A program made the translations under genes and the position numbers. Source: Cesiribacteraceae bacterium YIM B00369 (GTDB taxonomy: Bacteria > Bacteroidota > Bacteroidia > Cytophagales > Cyclobacteriaceae). Taken from it: a stretch of 64,000 nt of DNA. Positions 43,689 through 52,700 of this stretch are shown in pieces; positions within the stretch are counted from its first letter, which is position 1, and each line of letters opens with the position of its first letter. The stretch spans positions 149,898-213,897 of the forward strand of contig JAFMYY010000005.1 of NCBI GenBank assembly GCA_017948555.1, written 5' to 3'. The notes under the pieces were generated by a model. The model was given only the letters and a program-made list of their open reading frames with translations. It ran no database searches and had not been told where the DNA came from.

Positions 43689-46040
43689 TCAAAAGGTAAA
43701 ATTATAACTGATGGAAGGAATCAACTGAAACACACTGTATTGCACAAACTGCTTTTTTCCGTTCCTGTCGTGTGCAATATCAATATAAAATGGGTTCAGC
43801 CGGTTATAAGCATTATAAATGCCATACACCCAGCGGCGCTCTCCCCATTTGGTCTTCTTAAACCGGCTGACAGCTATGTCAAGCCTGTGGTAATGAGGCA
43901 TCCTGTGCCCGTTCCTGTCACTGAAATTGTTTACCACATTCCAGCTATCCATAAACCGTTGTGGATAATGCGGAACCAAAGGGTCCTCCGCCATTTTGTA
44001 AGTACCTGTCGGGAGGGTTAAAGCTACGCCGGTGCCATAAACCCAGGTACCTGAAAGCTCTGTCCGCTCATTCAGCCTGTGGGTTACCACCAGGCTTACA
44101 TCATGGCGTCGGTCATATTTATAAGGAAAAACCTTTCCTTCATTTAATTCATTAAACTGCCGGTTTGCCCATGCCAGGGTATACCCTAACCAGCCTGTGG
44201 TTTTTCCGGTCTTCTTCTGCAGGAAAAATTCTGCCCCGTAGCTCCGGCCTTTTCCCATTGTAATTTTATTTTCCCAGTTGTTATCTTCATTAAAGAAAGA
44301 AGAGCCTTCTTTATATTCCAGCAGGTTGTCCATGGTTTTATAATAGCCTTCCACACTTACCTCATATTTGCTTTTTATGGTTTTGGCAAAGCCAAGAGCC
44401 ACCTGGTGCGATTGCTGGGGCCTGATCCTTTCCGTAACAGGCACCCATAAATCCGTAGGCAATCCTATACCTGAATTTGTTAAGAGGTGGATATACTGAG
44501 TCATTCTGGCATAGGAAGCTTTAAAAGATAATGCAGGGCTGATCAGGTACCGGGAAGAAAGGCGGGGCTGTAACGAATTATAATGTTTTCCTCTTACAGC
44601 AAAACCGGAATAGTGCAGACCTGCATTAATTTTAAGCCTCTCGTTTACCTTATAATCGTCTTCCACATAAATGGCATGCTCCAGCGCATTGATAGGGTTT
44701 GCTCCAATGTTTAAACCAAAATCCTGTTCCTCCACAGCCAAAGCTCCGGGATTAAACCGGTGCTGTATAACATTTAACCCTGTTTTAATAAAATGATCCG
44801 GCCCCGGAAGGTAGTCGAAGTCCACTTTCAAAGCATAGTCCCTGATGCCGGAAAGATATTCCATATAAAATCTTTCTCTGCTGGTTTCTCCCTTTTTTGT
44901 GGCTATATTCTCCCAATCTTCATAAATATTAAACCGGAACCTGCTGTAAGTGAGCGTGGTATTGCTGAACAGCCTTTTATTGATCATGTGGTTCCACCGC
45001 AGGGCGGTTGTTATATTTCCCCAGTTAAGACCTGCCTTGCTTTTTTCTTCATAAAAGGTTTCATTTTCATGATAATCGTAAGTATAGCGGGAATAAAAAC
45101 GGTCGTCGCCCATATAGGAACTCAGGTACAGCCGATCCTTATCTGAAAATTTGAAATTTATTTTCCCGTTCAGGTCGTAAAAATAATAACCTGCTGTTCC
45201 GTCTCCATCTGCAAAAGCCTTAATTAATGGTCTGGCGAGAATATCAAAATACGTTCTCCGGGCAGAAACAATAAAAGAGGATTTGTCTTTAATCACAGGC
45301 CCTTCCAGTGTCAGGCGGGAAGATATAAGACCAATCCCTCCTTCCCCGTGGAATTCCTTCATATTACCTTCCTTCATGCTAATATCGATTACCGAAGATA
45401 AGCGGCCTCCATAGCGGGCAGGAAAGCCACCTTTTATAAGCTCTACCTTATTAATGGCATCGGCATTAAAGACCGAAAAAAAGCCGAAAAGATGGGAGGC
45501 ATTATAAACCGGCACACCATCCAGCAGGATCAGGTTCTGGTCAGGACCGCCACCTCTTACATATATTCCGCTACTCCCTTCCGTACCGCTCTGCACACCG
45601 GGCAAAAGCTGAATTACCTTCAGTACATCCACTTCCCCTAACAGGGCCGGCAGCGATTTAATCTGCGCCACCGGCAAATCTATCCTGCTCATCTGAGTAT
45701 TTTCTTCAATTGGCTGCTCAGCAGTAATGGTTACCTCCTGAAGCTGACTTAGCGGATTAAGCTGGATATTGATTATGGTATCTCTGCTTAATGTAAAGGA
45801 AATCTGCTCACTTTTATATCCTACAAATGAATAACGCAGCTGAACACTATTGGTCCCCGGGCTTAAACTATAGAACCCAAATGTATTGGAAGAGCTACCT
45901 TCTTTTGTTGTAAGGTTATAAATATTTGCACCAATTAAACTTTCACCTGATTCACTGTCGGTAATATATCCACTAACGGAAAACCTTTGGGCCATTACCA
46001 CAGAAGGAAGCAGCAAAAAAAACAGAAGAACTTTTTTCAT
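43689..46040 (-). CDS. TonB-dependent receptor paired with DUF4249 protein
   Basis: A 783-residue receptor. A signal peptide (1-17, ending VMAQ) is followed by a CarboxypepD_reg-like domain (about 18-107, SVSGYITDSESGESLIGANIY). The plug (about 120-235) has IYVRGGGPDQNLILLDGVPVY and GGFPARYGGRLSSVIDI. The barrel ends in YNFTF. It should import a specific ligand through TonB energy. The DUF4249 lipoprotein gene follows by one base. The ligand may be a metal complex or peptide, which is inference only. Confidence 0.92.
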   Translation of the reverse strand: MKKVLLFFLLLPSVVMAQRFSVSGYITDSESGESLIGANIYNLTTKEGSSSNTFGFYSLSPGTNSVQLRYSFVGYKSEQISFTLSRDTIINIQLNPLSQLQEVTITAEQPIEENTQMSRIDLPVAQIKSLPALLGEVDVLKVIQLLPGVQSGTEGSSGIYVRGGGPDQNLILLDGVPVYNASHLFGFFSVFNADAINKVELIKGGFPARYGGRLSSVIDISMKEGNMKEFHGEGGIGLISSRLTLEGPVIKDKSSFIVSARRTYFDILARPLIKAFADGDGTAGYYFYDLNGKINFKFSDKDRLYLSSYMGDDRFYSRYTYDYHENETFYEEKSKAGLNWGNITTALRWNHMINKRLFSNTTLTYSRFRFNIYEDWENIATKKGETSRERFYMEYLSGIRDYALKVDFDYLPGPDHFIKTGLNVIQHRFNPGALAVEEQDFGLNIGANPINALEHAIYVEDDYKVNERLKINAGLHYSGFAVRGKHYNSLQPRLSSRYLISPALSFKASYARMTQYIHLLTNSGIGLPTDLWVPVTERIRPQQSHQVALGFAKTIKSKYEVSVEGYYKTMDNLLEYKEGSSFFNEDNNWENKITMGKGRSYGAEFFLQKKTGKTTGWLGYTLAWANRQFNELNEGKVFPYKYDRRHDVSLVVTHRLNERTELSGTWVYGTGVALTLPTGTYKMAEDPLVPHYPQRFMDSWNVVNNFSDRNGHRMPHYHRLDIAVSRFKKTKWGERRWVYGIYNAYNRLNPFYIDIAHDRNGKKQFVQYSVFQLIPSISYNFTF

Positions 46041-46198
46041 AGCAGGAAAAAAAGAGATTTAGCCATATAACAAAATATTAAAAAGCTTAAAAGTTATATT
46101 TATTGCCTGAAACTAATTATAATTTTTGTGCCTGAAGGAACTTTATGATTATTATTTCATATTTGCTATGTGAGCGCATGAATTATACTCAATCAAAC

Positions 46199-46780
46199 AT
46201 GAAAAAAAACGGCTTATTTTCCCTGCTTATCATTGCTGCCATAAGCTTAAGTGCATGTGCCGGATCCGGAAAAGCACAACAAAGTTCAGTTTCACTTCCT
46301 GAGCCTCCTGAACAGGAGCTTGCCTCTGCATCAAGGGTGCAGGAGCCTTCCACAATGACTCCGGCAATGGAGGATATAAAAACAAAGGAGGAGATCCGCT
46401 GGCTGAACCTTGAGGAAGCTTATGCACTGAACCGGAAGGAACCACGCAAAATTTTTGTGGATGTTTATACCGACTGGTGTGGCTGGTGCAAGAAAATGGA
46501 TAAAGAAACTTTTGCCAATGCAGAAGTGGCAAAATATGTAAACGAGCATTACTATGCTGTAAAGCTTGATGCTGAAAGTACCCGCGAGTTTGAAATGGCC
46601 GGCCAGGTGATGACTGAACGTGTGGTTGCCCGGCAAATGGGAGTAAGTAGTTTTCCTACCATAGTATTTATCCACGAAGATTTTACCAGTATTCAGCCTG
46701 TACCCGGCTACAGGGCGGCTAAGGATTTTAAAGAAATCCTTGCTAAATTTAAAGCCATAGACCTTAACCAAAAACAATAA
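46199..46780 (+). CDS. Thioredoxin-like lipoprotein
   Basis: A 193-residue lipoprotein from ATG 46199 (lipobox ISLSAC). After a polar linker, the thioredoxin domain (about 75-190) has KIFVDVYTDWCGWCKKMDKETF, with the redox pair CGWC, and the cis-proline strand SSFPTIVFIHED. Located in the periplasm or outer membrane, it may reduce disulfides. In-frame starts at 46145 or 46178 would disturb the signal. mnmE begins 5 bases after its stop, so they are probably co-transcribed. Confidence 0.85.
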   Translation: MKKNGLFSLLIIAAISLSACAGSGKAQQSSVSLPEPPEQELASASRVQEPSTMTPAMEDIKTKEEIRWLNLEEAYALNRKEPRKIFVDVYTDWCGWCKKMDKETFANAEVAKYVNEHYYAVKLDAESTREFEMAGQVMTERVVARQMGVSSFPTIVFIHEDFTSIQPVPGYRAAKDFKEILAKFKAIDLNQKQ

Positions 46781-46785
46781 AAGCA

Positions 46786-48171
46786 TTGAAGGGAGCAGCA
46801 CATCTGCAGAACGACGACACCATAGTAGCGCTGGCCACCCCACAGGGGGCCGGCGCTATTGCTGTTATACGTTTATCAGGAAAGGAAGCCATTAGCCTGG
46901 CGAATTCTGTTTTCAAAGGTAAAGACCTTGAACGGCAGGATTCCCATACTGTTCATTTCGGCACAATACGTACCGATGAAGGCCGCATTATTGATGAAGT
47001 ATTGGCAACCATTTTTGTAGCTCCCCGCTCCTTTACCAGGGAAAATGTGGTGGAGCTAAGCTGCCACGGCTCTCCCTTTATTATTAAGGAAATTATAAAG
47101 TTGCTGATCCGCAAAGGTGCCCGGCCTGCCCGTGCCGGTGAGTTTACCCGCCGGGCCTTCCTCAACGGGCAGTTCGACCTGGCACAGGCCGAAGCTGTTG
47201 CTGATCTTATTAATGCCGATTCCGATGCTGCCCATCAGGCAGCATTGAACCAGATGAGGGGCGGATTCAGCGAAGAAATCCGCCAGCTGCGGGAGCAGCT
47301 AATACATTTTGCGTCCATGATTGAGCTGGAGCTGGATTTTGTAGAAGAAGATGTGGAATTCGCCAGCCGCGAAGAGCTGCAAAGGCTTATTGGCAAGCTA
47401 CAGTTTGTGATTACCAAACTCATCAACAGTTTTGAGATTGGCAATGTCATTAAGAACGGTGTTCCTACTGTAATTGCAGGAAAGCCAAATGCAGGCAAAT
47501 CCACCCTCCTGAACACCCTGCTAAACGAAGAAAAAGCCATAGTATCTGACATTGCCGGCACCACCCGCGACTTTATCGAAGACGAAATCATTATAGGAGG
47601 TGTACAGTTCCGCTTTATTGACACTGCAGGATTGCGCGACACCACTGATGCCATTGAGTCGATTGGTGTGGCCCGTACCCGCGAAAAGCTAAAGCAGGCC
47701 TCCCTTATCCTCTACTTATTCGATTTGCTTAACGAACCTGTGGAAGAAATTGGTAAGGAGATCAACATGCTTGAAAACCTGGGCAAGCCATTTATCCCCA
47801 TCGGCAACAAAGCTGATAAAGCCAGCGCTGAAGTTTTAGAAGCCCTGAAAGGCTTTGAGCAGATTGTTTATATATCGGCACAGGAAAAAACAGGTATCGA
47901 CGAGCTGAAAGACAAAATTCTTGAAGCCGTTAATCTGGACTCCTTCCGCACCGGCAGCACCATAGTTACCACCGCCCGCCACTACGACAGTCTGATCAAA
48001 ACCAATGAAGCCCTTCAGGATGTGCTGAACGGCATTGACGGAGGCATCACGAATGATTTCCTTGCCCTGGATATCAGGAATTCGCTTTATCATTTAGGAG
48101 AAATCACCGGCGAAATCACAACCGATGATTTGCTTGCGAATATATTTTCCAAGTTTTGTATCGGAAAGTAA
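46786..48171 (+). CDS. mnmE: tRNA modification GTPase MnmE, target of island integration
   Basis: With MnmG it installs the carboxymethylaminomethyl group at U34 of tRNAs. The 461-residue protein starts at TTG 46786 (no ATG in reach). It has the folate-binding N-domain (ATPQGAGAIAVIRLSG), the G-domain with GKPNAGKST (G1), GTTRD (G2), DTAGLRD (G3) and GNKADKAS (G4), and the C-terminal FCIGK whose Cys is catalytic. The last 18 bases form the left boundary of the integrated element, which restores the same five codons and stop. A new hairpin follows 34 bases later. Confidence 0.96.
   Translation: MKGAAHLQNDDTIVALATPQGAGAIAVIRLSGKEAISLANSVFKGKDLERQDSHTVHFGTIRTDEGRIIDEVLATIFVAPRSFTRENVVELSCHGSPFIIKEIIKLLIRKGARPARAGEFTRRAFLNGQFDLAQAEAVADLINADSDAAHQAALNQMRGGFSEEIRQLREQLIHFASMIELELDFVEEDVEFASREELQRLIGKLQFVITKLINSFEIGNVIKNGVPTVIAGKPNAGKSTLLNTLLNEEKAIVSDIAGTTRDFIEDEIIIGGVQFRFIDTAGLRDTTDAIESIGVARTREKLKQASLILYLFDLLNEPVEEIGKEINMLENLGKPFIPIGNKADKASAEVLEALKGFEQIVYISAQEKTGIDELKDKILEAVNLDSFRTGSTIVTTARHYDSLIKTNEALQDVLNGIDGGITNDFLALDIRNSLYHLGEITGEITTDDLLANIFSKFCIGK
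48154..48171. repeat. Left attachment repeat (mnmE 3' end)
   Basis: TTTTGTATCGGAAAGTAA encodes Phe-Cys-Ile-Gly-Lys-stop of mnmE. The last 15 bases (48157-48171) are identical to 59702-59716. Confidence 0.8.
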
Positions 48172-48204
48172 CTACCTGTTTTTACTACCCTTTTTATTGC
48201 TTTT

Positions 48205-48229
48205 AGTGCCTTTATAGGCACTTTTTTTT
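48205..48229 (+). terminator. Island-borne terminator behind mnmE
   Basis: AGTGCC (48205-48210) pairs with GGCACT (48217-48222), followed by a run of T to 48229. It terminates mnmE transcription inside the island and keeps the operon of the integrase separate. Confidence 0.75.
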
Positions 48230-48261
48230 ATTTATAGCTTCTATTGTTTTCCGTTGTTTCT

Positions 48262-48285
48262 GTTGCCTTTTCGTTGCCCGTTGCC
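48262..48285. repeat. GTTGCC direct repeats, left end
   Basis: GTTGCC at 48262, GTTGCCC at 48273 and GTTGCC at 48280. The first two are 11 bases apart, the same spacing as a pair at the right end (59643, 59654). They are candidate integrase arm-binding sites. Confidence 0.5.
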
Positions 48286-48294
48286 TTATATTTG
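48263..48294 (+). promoter_or_regulatory. Candidate promoter of the integrase operon
   Basis: TTG (48263-48265), a 21-base spacer and TATATTTG (48287-48294) fit TTG-N17-23-TAnnTTTG. It overlaps the GTTGCC repeats, so integrase or the HTH protein may autoregulate. Confidence 0.45.
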
Positions 48295-48320
48295 CAAAAC
48301 CAATTAGCCAAGGAGAGATT

Positions 48321-48377
48321 ATGGCAACTTACTGTACACTATCTGTATTAAAGAGGCAATTAAAAGTATATGAGTAG
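48321..48377 (+). CDS. Possible 18-residue leader peptide
   Basis: ATG 48321 begins an 18-codon frame ([18 protein letters not shown]) ending in TAG that overlaps the first bases of the HTH gene (ATG 48370). AAGGAG at 48310-48315 is a strong Shine-Dalgarno. This could be a leader peptide coupling translation to the HTH gene. It may also be chance. Confidence 0.35.
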   Translation: MATYCTLSVLKRQLKVYE

Positions 48378-48723
48378 TAATATTAGGGTTCAAAGGAAAT
48401 GCCAGCACTGCGGAAACTTGTTTATAGCCAAAACCACGGTAACTAAATTCTGTGGAGATGATTGCGCTAAGAGGAATTATAAAAAGCGAAAAAGAGAGGA
48501 AAAGGTGGCGGATTCTAATGAAGAGACTGCTAATGAATTGCAATTGCCGCTTATTGCGGCTCAATCAAAAGATTACCTAGAGATTAAAGATTTACAGCCT
48601 CTTTTAGGACTTAGCAGGAGAACAGCTTACAGGCTCATAAGGGATAATAGGCTTAATGCTCTAAAACTAGGCAATAGGTATGTGGTACGCAGGAAGGATA
48701 TAGATAAAATGTTTGAGATATGA
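48370..48723 (+). CDS. Zinc-ribbon and HTH (excisionase-type) protein
   Basis: A 117-residue protein. The N-terminal zinc ribbon ([22 protein letters not shown], two CxxC/CxxxC-type pairs, about 11-32) is followed by a charged linker and a C-terminal HTH_17 domain (about 68-115) with [33 protein letters not shown]. The layout is typical of DNA-binding partners of Bacteroidota integrases, possibly a recombination directionality factor. It overlaps the integrase start by 4 bases. Confidence 0.75.
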   Translation: MSSNIRVQRKCQHCGNLFIAKTTVTKFCGDDCAKRNYKKRKREEKVADSNEETANELQLPLIAAQSKDYLEIKDLQPLLGLSRRTAYRLIRDNRLNALKLGNRYVVRRKDIDKMFEI

Positions 48724-49844
48724 GCGTAGTTCTTAGAAAAAGACAAAAAAGCCCTACAGGTAAAATAAGCCTTTACCTAGATTTTAGCCATAAGGGCAAA
48801 AGATGGACTAAATATTTAAAAATGTACCTCCACCCAACTCCAGAGAATGGCAAGCTTTCCCAAAAACTAAAAGAAGAGAATAAGAAAACAATTGCCTTAG
48901 CTGAGGCAGTACAATCCAAGTACCATTTTGAGCTGTATTCTGGGGAGTATGGCATAGTTAGTGAAAACAAAACTAATGCTAGTTTTATAGCATATTTCCA
49001 GTCTCTTACTGATAAGCGGAAAAGTAGTTATGGAAACTATGGAAATTGGGATAGCGCCTTAAAACATATTAAAAAGTACGTAAAGGGTAAAGACATAACC
49101 TTTGCTGAGATAAGCCCTAAATGGGTTCAGGGATTTAGGGATTATTTGGATGCAACCGCCATTAAAAAGGATGGGACCCCTTTAACACAAAACTCTAAAC
49201 TATCATATTTCCGGAAATTAACAGCAGCCTTAAAGCAAGCTGTTAAAGATGAAATATTAATAAAAAATCCTGCTATTAATGTAAAAGGCTTTAAAGAACA
49301 AGATTCTGATAGAGCATACTTAACCTTTGAGGAACTGCAAAATCTGGCAAAAACTCCAAGTGATACCCCCTTAATTAGAAACGCTTTCATTTTTGCCTGC
49401 CTCACAGGTTTACGCCATTCCGATATAAGAGCTTTAAAGTGGCACCAAATAGAGCACTCAAATGAGGAAGGCTATTTTATAAGATTTGTACAGGTCAAAA
49501 CTAAGGGCTCAGAGAAATTGTATATTCAAGAACAAGCAAGGAATATATTAGGACCAAAAGGAGACCCAAATAATAAGGTATTTCCTGACCTTTATTATTC
49601 TGCCTCCCAAAATGAAAAACTCTTAATGTGGGTACAGGCAGCAGGGATAGAAAAGCATATTACTTTCCATTGTGCAAGGCATACTTACGCAACCTTACAG
49701 CTCACAAATGATACAGATTTATTTACTGTCTCTAAGCTTTTAGGCCATAAAAACATAAAAACCACTCAGATTTACGCTAAAATTATTGATAAAAAGAAAA
49801 GGGAGGCAGTAGATAGAATGCCCGATTTAGGCCTAGATATATGA
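48720..49844 (+). CDS. Tyrosine recombinase/integrase
   Basis: Integrates and excises the element at mnmE. The 374-residue protein has an arm-binding N-terminal domain (about 1-70), a SAM-like core-binding domain (about 85-190) and the catalytic domain (about 200-365). Catalytic residues visible are Arg232 (TGLRHSD), probably Lys262, His317 and Arg320 (HCARHTYAT), His343 (LLGHKN) and the nucleophile Tyr352 (IYAKI). It lies about 550 bases from the left end and reads inward, as expected. It overlaps both neighbours by 4 bases. Confidence 0.93.
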   Translation: MSVVLRKRQKSPTGKISLYLDFSHKGKRWTKYLKMYLHPTPENGKLSQKLKEENKKTIALAEAVQSKYHFELYSGEYGIVSENKTNASFIAYFQSLTDKRKSSYGNYGNWDSALKHIKKYVKGKDITFAEISPKWVQGFRDYLDATAIKKDGTPLTQNSKLSYFRKLTAALKQAVKDEILIKNPAINVKGFKEQDSDRAYLTFEELQNLAKTPSDTPLIRNAFIFACLTGLRHSDIRALKWHQIEHSNEEGYFIRFVQVKTKGSEKLYIQEQARNILGPKGDPNNKVFPDLYYSASQNEKLLMWVQAAGIEKHITFHCARHTYATLQLTNDTDLFTVSKLLGHKNIKTTQIYAKIIDKKKREAVDRMPDLGLDI

Positions 49845-50818
49845 GCAACTGGAGGATATTAGAGAGCATCATAAAGGGTGACTTACGCCCTCATAAAGTT
49901 ACGACCAAGGAGGACCTAAAAAGGATAACGGCCTTAACAGCAAGTAAGGAACCTGATGGGGAACTCGCAGAGCTAATAGATATAGAATATCCGGCCCCAA
50001 TAACCGATAAAAGCACCCTCTATTATTGGCTAATTAAGTATCAAACAAGGGCAATAAAGGACTATTTAGAAAATCTGGTACTAGGAAGCTCTGATAAGGA
50101 GCACCTCCTTTATTCTGTAAAAAGCCAGTTGGTTTATGGATTAAAATTGAAGGAGGAGGCAGAGATTTACAGGCTCCAGTTAAATGAAGCACCAGAGGCT
50201 ATAATGGTAGATGAAAACTGCTATATAGCTGGCTGCTGTGTCAGATACCTTGATTTACTTTTAAATGACCTTATAGATTTTTACCAGTATTTACTCCCAG
50301 AGGAGGTCCTGAGTTATTTCTATCTAAGGCTAAATGAGAGAAAAATTAAGACAATAGCTGAGGTAGAAAAGAGATTTGAGGCCATTATGGCTAATAAGAA
50401 AAAAAACACCACTCCCCTCTTCACCTTTAATGCCCCTACAGAAAAGCAGGATGAGCTTACAGTGAGGCTGTATAGCTTTTTAGAAAACAGTAACCGGATA
50501 GGCGCAGAACTCTCCACCTTCAAAAGGCATTTTGTAGCTAATACGGCAGCTTTTGAAAGGATACTATGGAAAGGAGCTGTGCCAGAGATTAAAGTTATGT
50601 TCCGGCATTTAGTAGATAAAAATATATTGATTGAGCCAGATGAAAATTTAGACCACCTAATTCATCTCCATTTTTTAAGTAAAAACAAAAAAATCATTGG
50701 TGAAAACTACATATCGCAATCTACCTCCCGCCTTAGCGGTAGCCCCAGAGCCGACAAACTTAAAAAAGATTTAGATAATACGTTTTCTAACTTTATTTCT
50801 AACAAATCTAACTTTTAA
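49841..50818 (+). CDS. Island protein of unknown function, coupled to integrase
   Basis: A 325-residue soluble helical protein starting with ATG overlapping the integrase stop by 4 bases. It has no recognised domain. A central FYQYLLPEEVLSYFYLRLNE and ELSTFKRHF pattern vaguely recalls RteC-type proteins of Bacteroides mobile elements, which regulate excision. This similarity is weak. Translational coupling makes a role in excision, replication or regulation of the element likely. Confidence 0.55.
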   Translation: MSNWRILESIIKGDLRPHKVTTKEDLKRITALTASKEPDGELAELIDIEYPAPITDKSTLYYWLIKYQTRAIKDYLENLVLGSSDKEHLLYSVKSQLVYGLKLKEEAEIYRLQLNEAPEAIMVDENCYIAGCCVRYLDLLLNDLIDFYQYLLPEEVLSYFYLRLNERKIKTIAEVEKRFEAIMANKKKNTTPLFTFNAPTEKQDELTVRLYSFLENSNRIGAELSTFKRHFVANTAAFERILWKGAVPEIKVMFRHLVDKNILIEPDENLDHLIHLHFLSKNKKIIGENYISQSTSRLSGSPRADKLKKDLDNTFSNFISNKSNF

Positions 50819-50866
50819 TCTAACAGAGTCTCACAATCTCTTTTCTTTTTCCTTCTCATCTTTGCC

Positions 50867-50898
50867 TTATAATTAATCATGACAATAATGAAAGGAGG
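50867..50898 (+). promoter_or_regulatory. Promoter-like element and strong ribosome-binding site
   Basis: CATCTTTG (50867-50874) matches TAnnTTTG at 7 of 8 positions. AAAGGAGG (50891-50898) is a near-perfect Shine-Dalgarno, 5 bases before the ATG at 50904. Such motifs are unusual for the surrounding chromosome. Confidence 0.5.
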
Positions 50899-50903
50899 CC
50901 AAG

Positions 50904-51194
50904 ATGGGAATGGAAATTTTAATTACACTGCAAAACATTGAGAAGCTCTTAAAAGCACAAAATTTGCAGCAACGGGAGGTATTAACACTAGAGGAAGCAG
51001 CTGAATATTTAAGTGTCAGCGAAAGCCATTTATATAAGCTTACCTCAGGCAAGGAAATACCCTGCTCAAAACCAACCGGAAAGAAGCTGTATTTTAAGCG
51101 AGAGGAGCTAAATGAGTGGATGCTTTCTAACCGGATTCTAACAAATAATGAGGTGGACAAGCAGGCATCTGCATACATGGTAGCCAATCTATAA
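50904..51194 (+). CDS. Excisionase-type HTH protein
   Basis: A 96-residue protein with an HTH_17/AlpA-type domain (about 28-85): LTLEEAAEYLSVSESHLYKLTSGKEIPCSKPTGKKLYFKREEL. These small proteins bind DNA to direct excision or regulate early genes. It opens a second island operon and has the best Shine-Dalgarno in the window. The next gene begins within its stop (TAATGTG). Confidence 0.78.
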   Translation: MGMEILITLQNIEKLLKAQNLQQREVLTLEEAAEYLSVSESHLYKLTSGKEIPCSKPTGKKLYFKREELNEWMLSNRILTNNEVDKQASAYMVANL

Positions 51195-51195
51195 T

Positions 51196-52005
51196 GTGGA
51201 GGTAAGTTTGGATAAATCCATTTCCCAGAGGGATACATGGATTCCGGTAAGCTTAGCCCATTACGCAGAAAAGGAAAACCTAATTGAGGAACTCAGATTT
51301 TATTTAGCCCTGAAACTATCCTGCTCAGGGAAAATACACGCCCAAAAGAGGCCCTTAAAGCTTCTGATGGAATTAACTGGGATAAGTAGTAGGACTACCT
51401 TAAATAAGCGCTTAAAAAGCCTTAAAACACTAAATTGGATAGGATATAATAGTAGCTCACAGTATTACTTTGTAAGAAGCTACCACAGGGTATGCCAGGA
51501 TTTAAAAATTGGCTCAAAAACCTGTGTGGAATTTAATGCAGGCTCATTTAAAGACTTTAGAGCTTTTATTTTTGCTACGGTTGTAGGGCAAAGGATAAAA
51601 GCAATGGAGTATGCAAAGAAAAGAAGTAAAGAGGAGGTTAAGTTCGTGCCGCAATATTGGGATGGCACCAGTCCAAACTCGCCTCCTCCACTTCTTTCTT
51701 ATAATGGACTTCCAAATTCCTCCATAGCTGAGCTTACAGGTAAATCTATTAGTAGATGCGCTGAGCTAAAAAAGCTGGCTGAGGAGGCAAAGTTTATAAT
51801 GACTAAAGAAAAGCTTATAACTGTGGATATTATGCCCTATAATCCCATTATAAGGGAGGTATTAAAAGAAAGATACCCTACCAAATTCGGGAGGTTTAAA
51901 ATAAAGGCCATTAAAAGAGGGATAAATAAAGGTAAAGTAAGGATTATGGAGCAGCTAGCTGATGAGATAATTCCATTGTTAAGATACAGAAAGAGGAAGA
52001 GGTAA
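51196..52005 (+). CDS. Putative HTH/replication-type island protein
   Basis: A 269-residue basic protein with GTG start at 51196 in the overlap TAATGTG. The N-half (about 20-95) looks like a winged helix, with LKLLMELTGISSRTTLNKRLKSLKTLNWIGY. The remainder is Lys/Arg-rich, ending RYRKRKR. It may bind DNA, for example as a replication initiator or regulator. I recognise no specific family. Confidence 0.5.
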   Translation: MEVSLDKSISQRDTWIPVSLAHYAEKENLIEELRFYLALKLSCSGKIHAQKRPLKLLMELTGISSRTTLNKRLKSLKTLNWIGYNSSSQYYFVRSYHRVCQDLKIGSKTCVEFNAGSFKDFRAFIFATVVGQRIKAMEYAKKRSKEEVKFVPQYWDGTSPNSPPPLLSYNGLPNSSIAELTGKSISRCAELKKLAEEAKFIMTKEKLITVDIMPYNPIIREVLKERYPTKFGRFKIKAIKRGINKGKVRIMEQLADEIIPLLRYRKRKR

Positions 52006-52007
52006 GG

Positions 52008-52226
52008 GTGTCCATTTTACCGAAACATATTATTGGGGTTATAGGGGGATTTGTGGTATCCCTCACTCCTCTTACTTCAATACCACCACAAAACGATATA
52101 AACACAGTAGCACTACTGTCTAATTACAGTGCAATAACAGTTTTATTAAATTTTATTAACAAAAGGAAGGAGAAATTATGGAAGCAACTAATACAAATAA
52201 AGAGGTGTGCTTGGAAGCAATTTTAG
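52008..52226 (+). CDS. Possible small membrane protein
   Basis: A 72-codon frame from GTG 52008, 2 bases after the preceding stop, with a hydrophobic N-terminal stretch (about 7-30). It overlaps the next gene by 49 bases, where its C-terminus becomes basic. Coding is uncertain. No function can be proposed. Confidence 0.3.
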   Translation: MSILPKHIIGVIGGFVVSLTPLTSIPPQNDINTVALLSNYSAITVLLNFINKRKEKLWKQLIQIKRCAWKQF

Positions 52227-52597
52227 AGGAAAATGGGATTTATCTTTATGAAGAAGGGTGTACTCCAGAAGATACTTACCGTTTCTTACAACTAGGCATT
52301 ATTGTAAACTGCATAAAAAGGAGGACAGAATTTAGACATCAATTAGAGAATTTATTCAACACCTCTGCCAATTATGAAGAGTTTGATTCAAATTTAAGTA
52401 TGATTCTGGATGATGTGCCCTTACCGTTACTCTATTTTGCCAGCAAAAGAATGGTAGAATACTTAATATCTATTGGATGTGAGACCTTTAAAGAATCTAC
52501 AGTTGAGAATGTGGAGCTTAGTTTTAGAATCTTTAGTACCATCCAAAATTTAATGGGGAAGGCTCAAGAGTTTAAAGAGTACGAAAACATTTTATAA
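52178..52597 (+). CDS. Island protein of unknown function
   Basis: A 139-residue acidic helical protein with Shine-Dalgarno GGAAGGAG (52165-52172). The sequence has several Cys and Glu residues (LEENGIYLYEEGCTPED, FASKRMVEYLISIGCE) and no recognised domain. It ends the second island operon, followed by a strong terminator. Confidence 0.6.
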   Translation: MEATNTNKEVCLEAILEENGIYLYEEGCTPEDTYRFLQLGIIVNCIKRRTEFRHQLENLFNTSANYEEFDSNLSMILDDVPLPLLYFASKRMVEYLISIGCETFKESTVENVELSFRIFSTIQNLMGKAQEFKEYENIL

Positions 52598-52623
52598 GGT
52601 TCCTCTTTACATTAATTTTAAAG

Positions 52624-52664
52624 TGCCCTACAATAGTTGTTTTTTGACTTTGTAGGGCATTTTT
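52624..52664 (+). terminator. Strong rho-independent terminator
   Basis: TGCCCTACAA (52624-52633) pairs perfectly with TTGTAGGGCA (52650-52659), followed by five T. It separates the core island genes from the cargo. Confidence 0.85.
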
Positions 52665-52700
52665 ATATTTTGGATAAAAAAACAGTAGAACTTAATTTTA

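Noticed and set aside
46331..46843. 170-codon minus-strand frame
   Set aside because: Antisense to the thioredoxin lipoprotein gene, no signal or domain.
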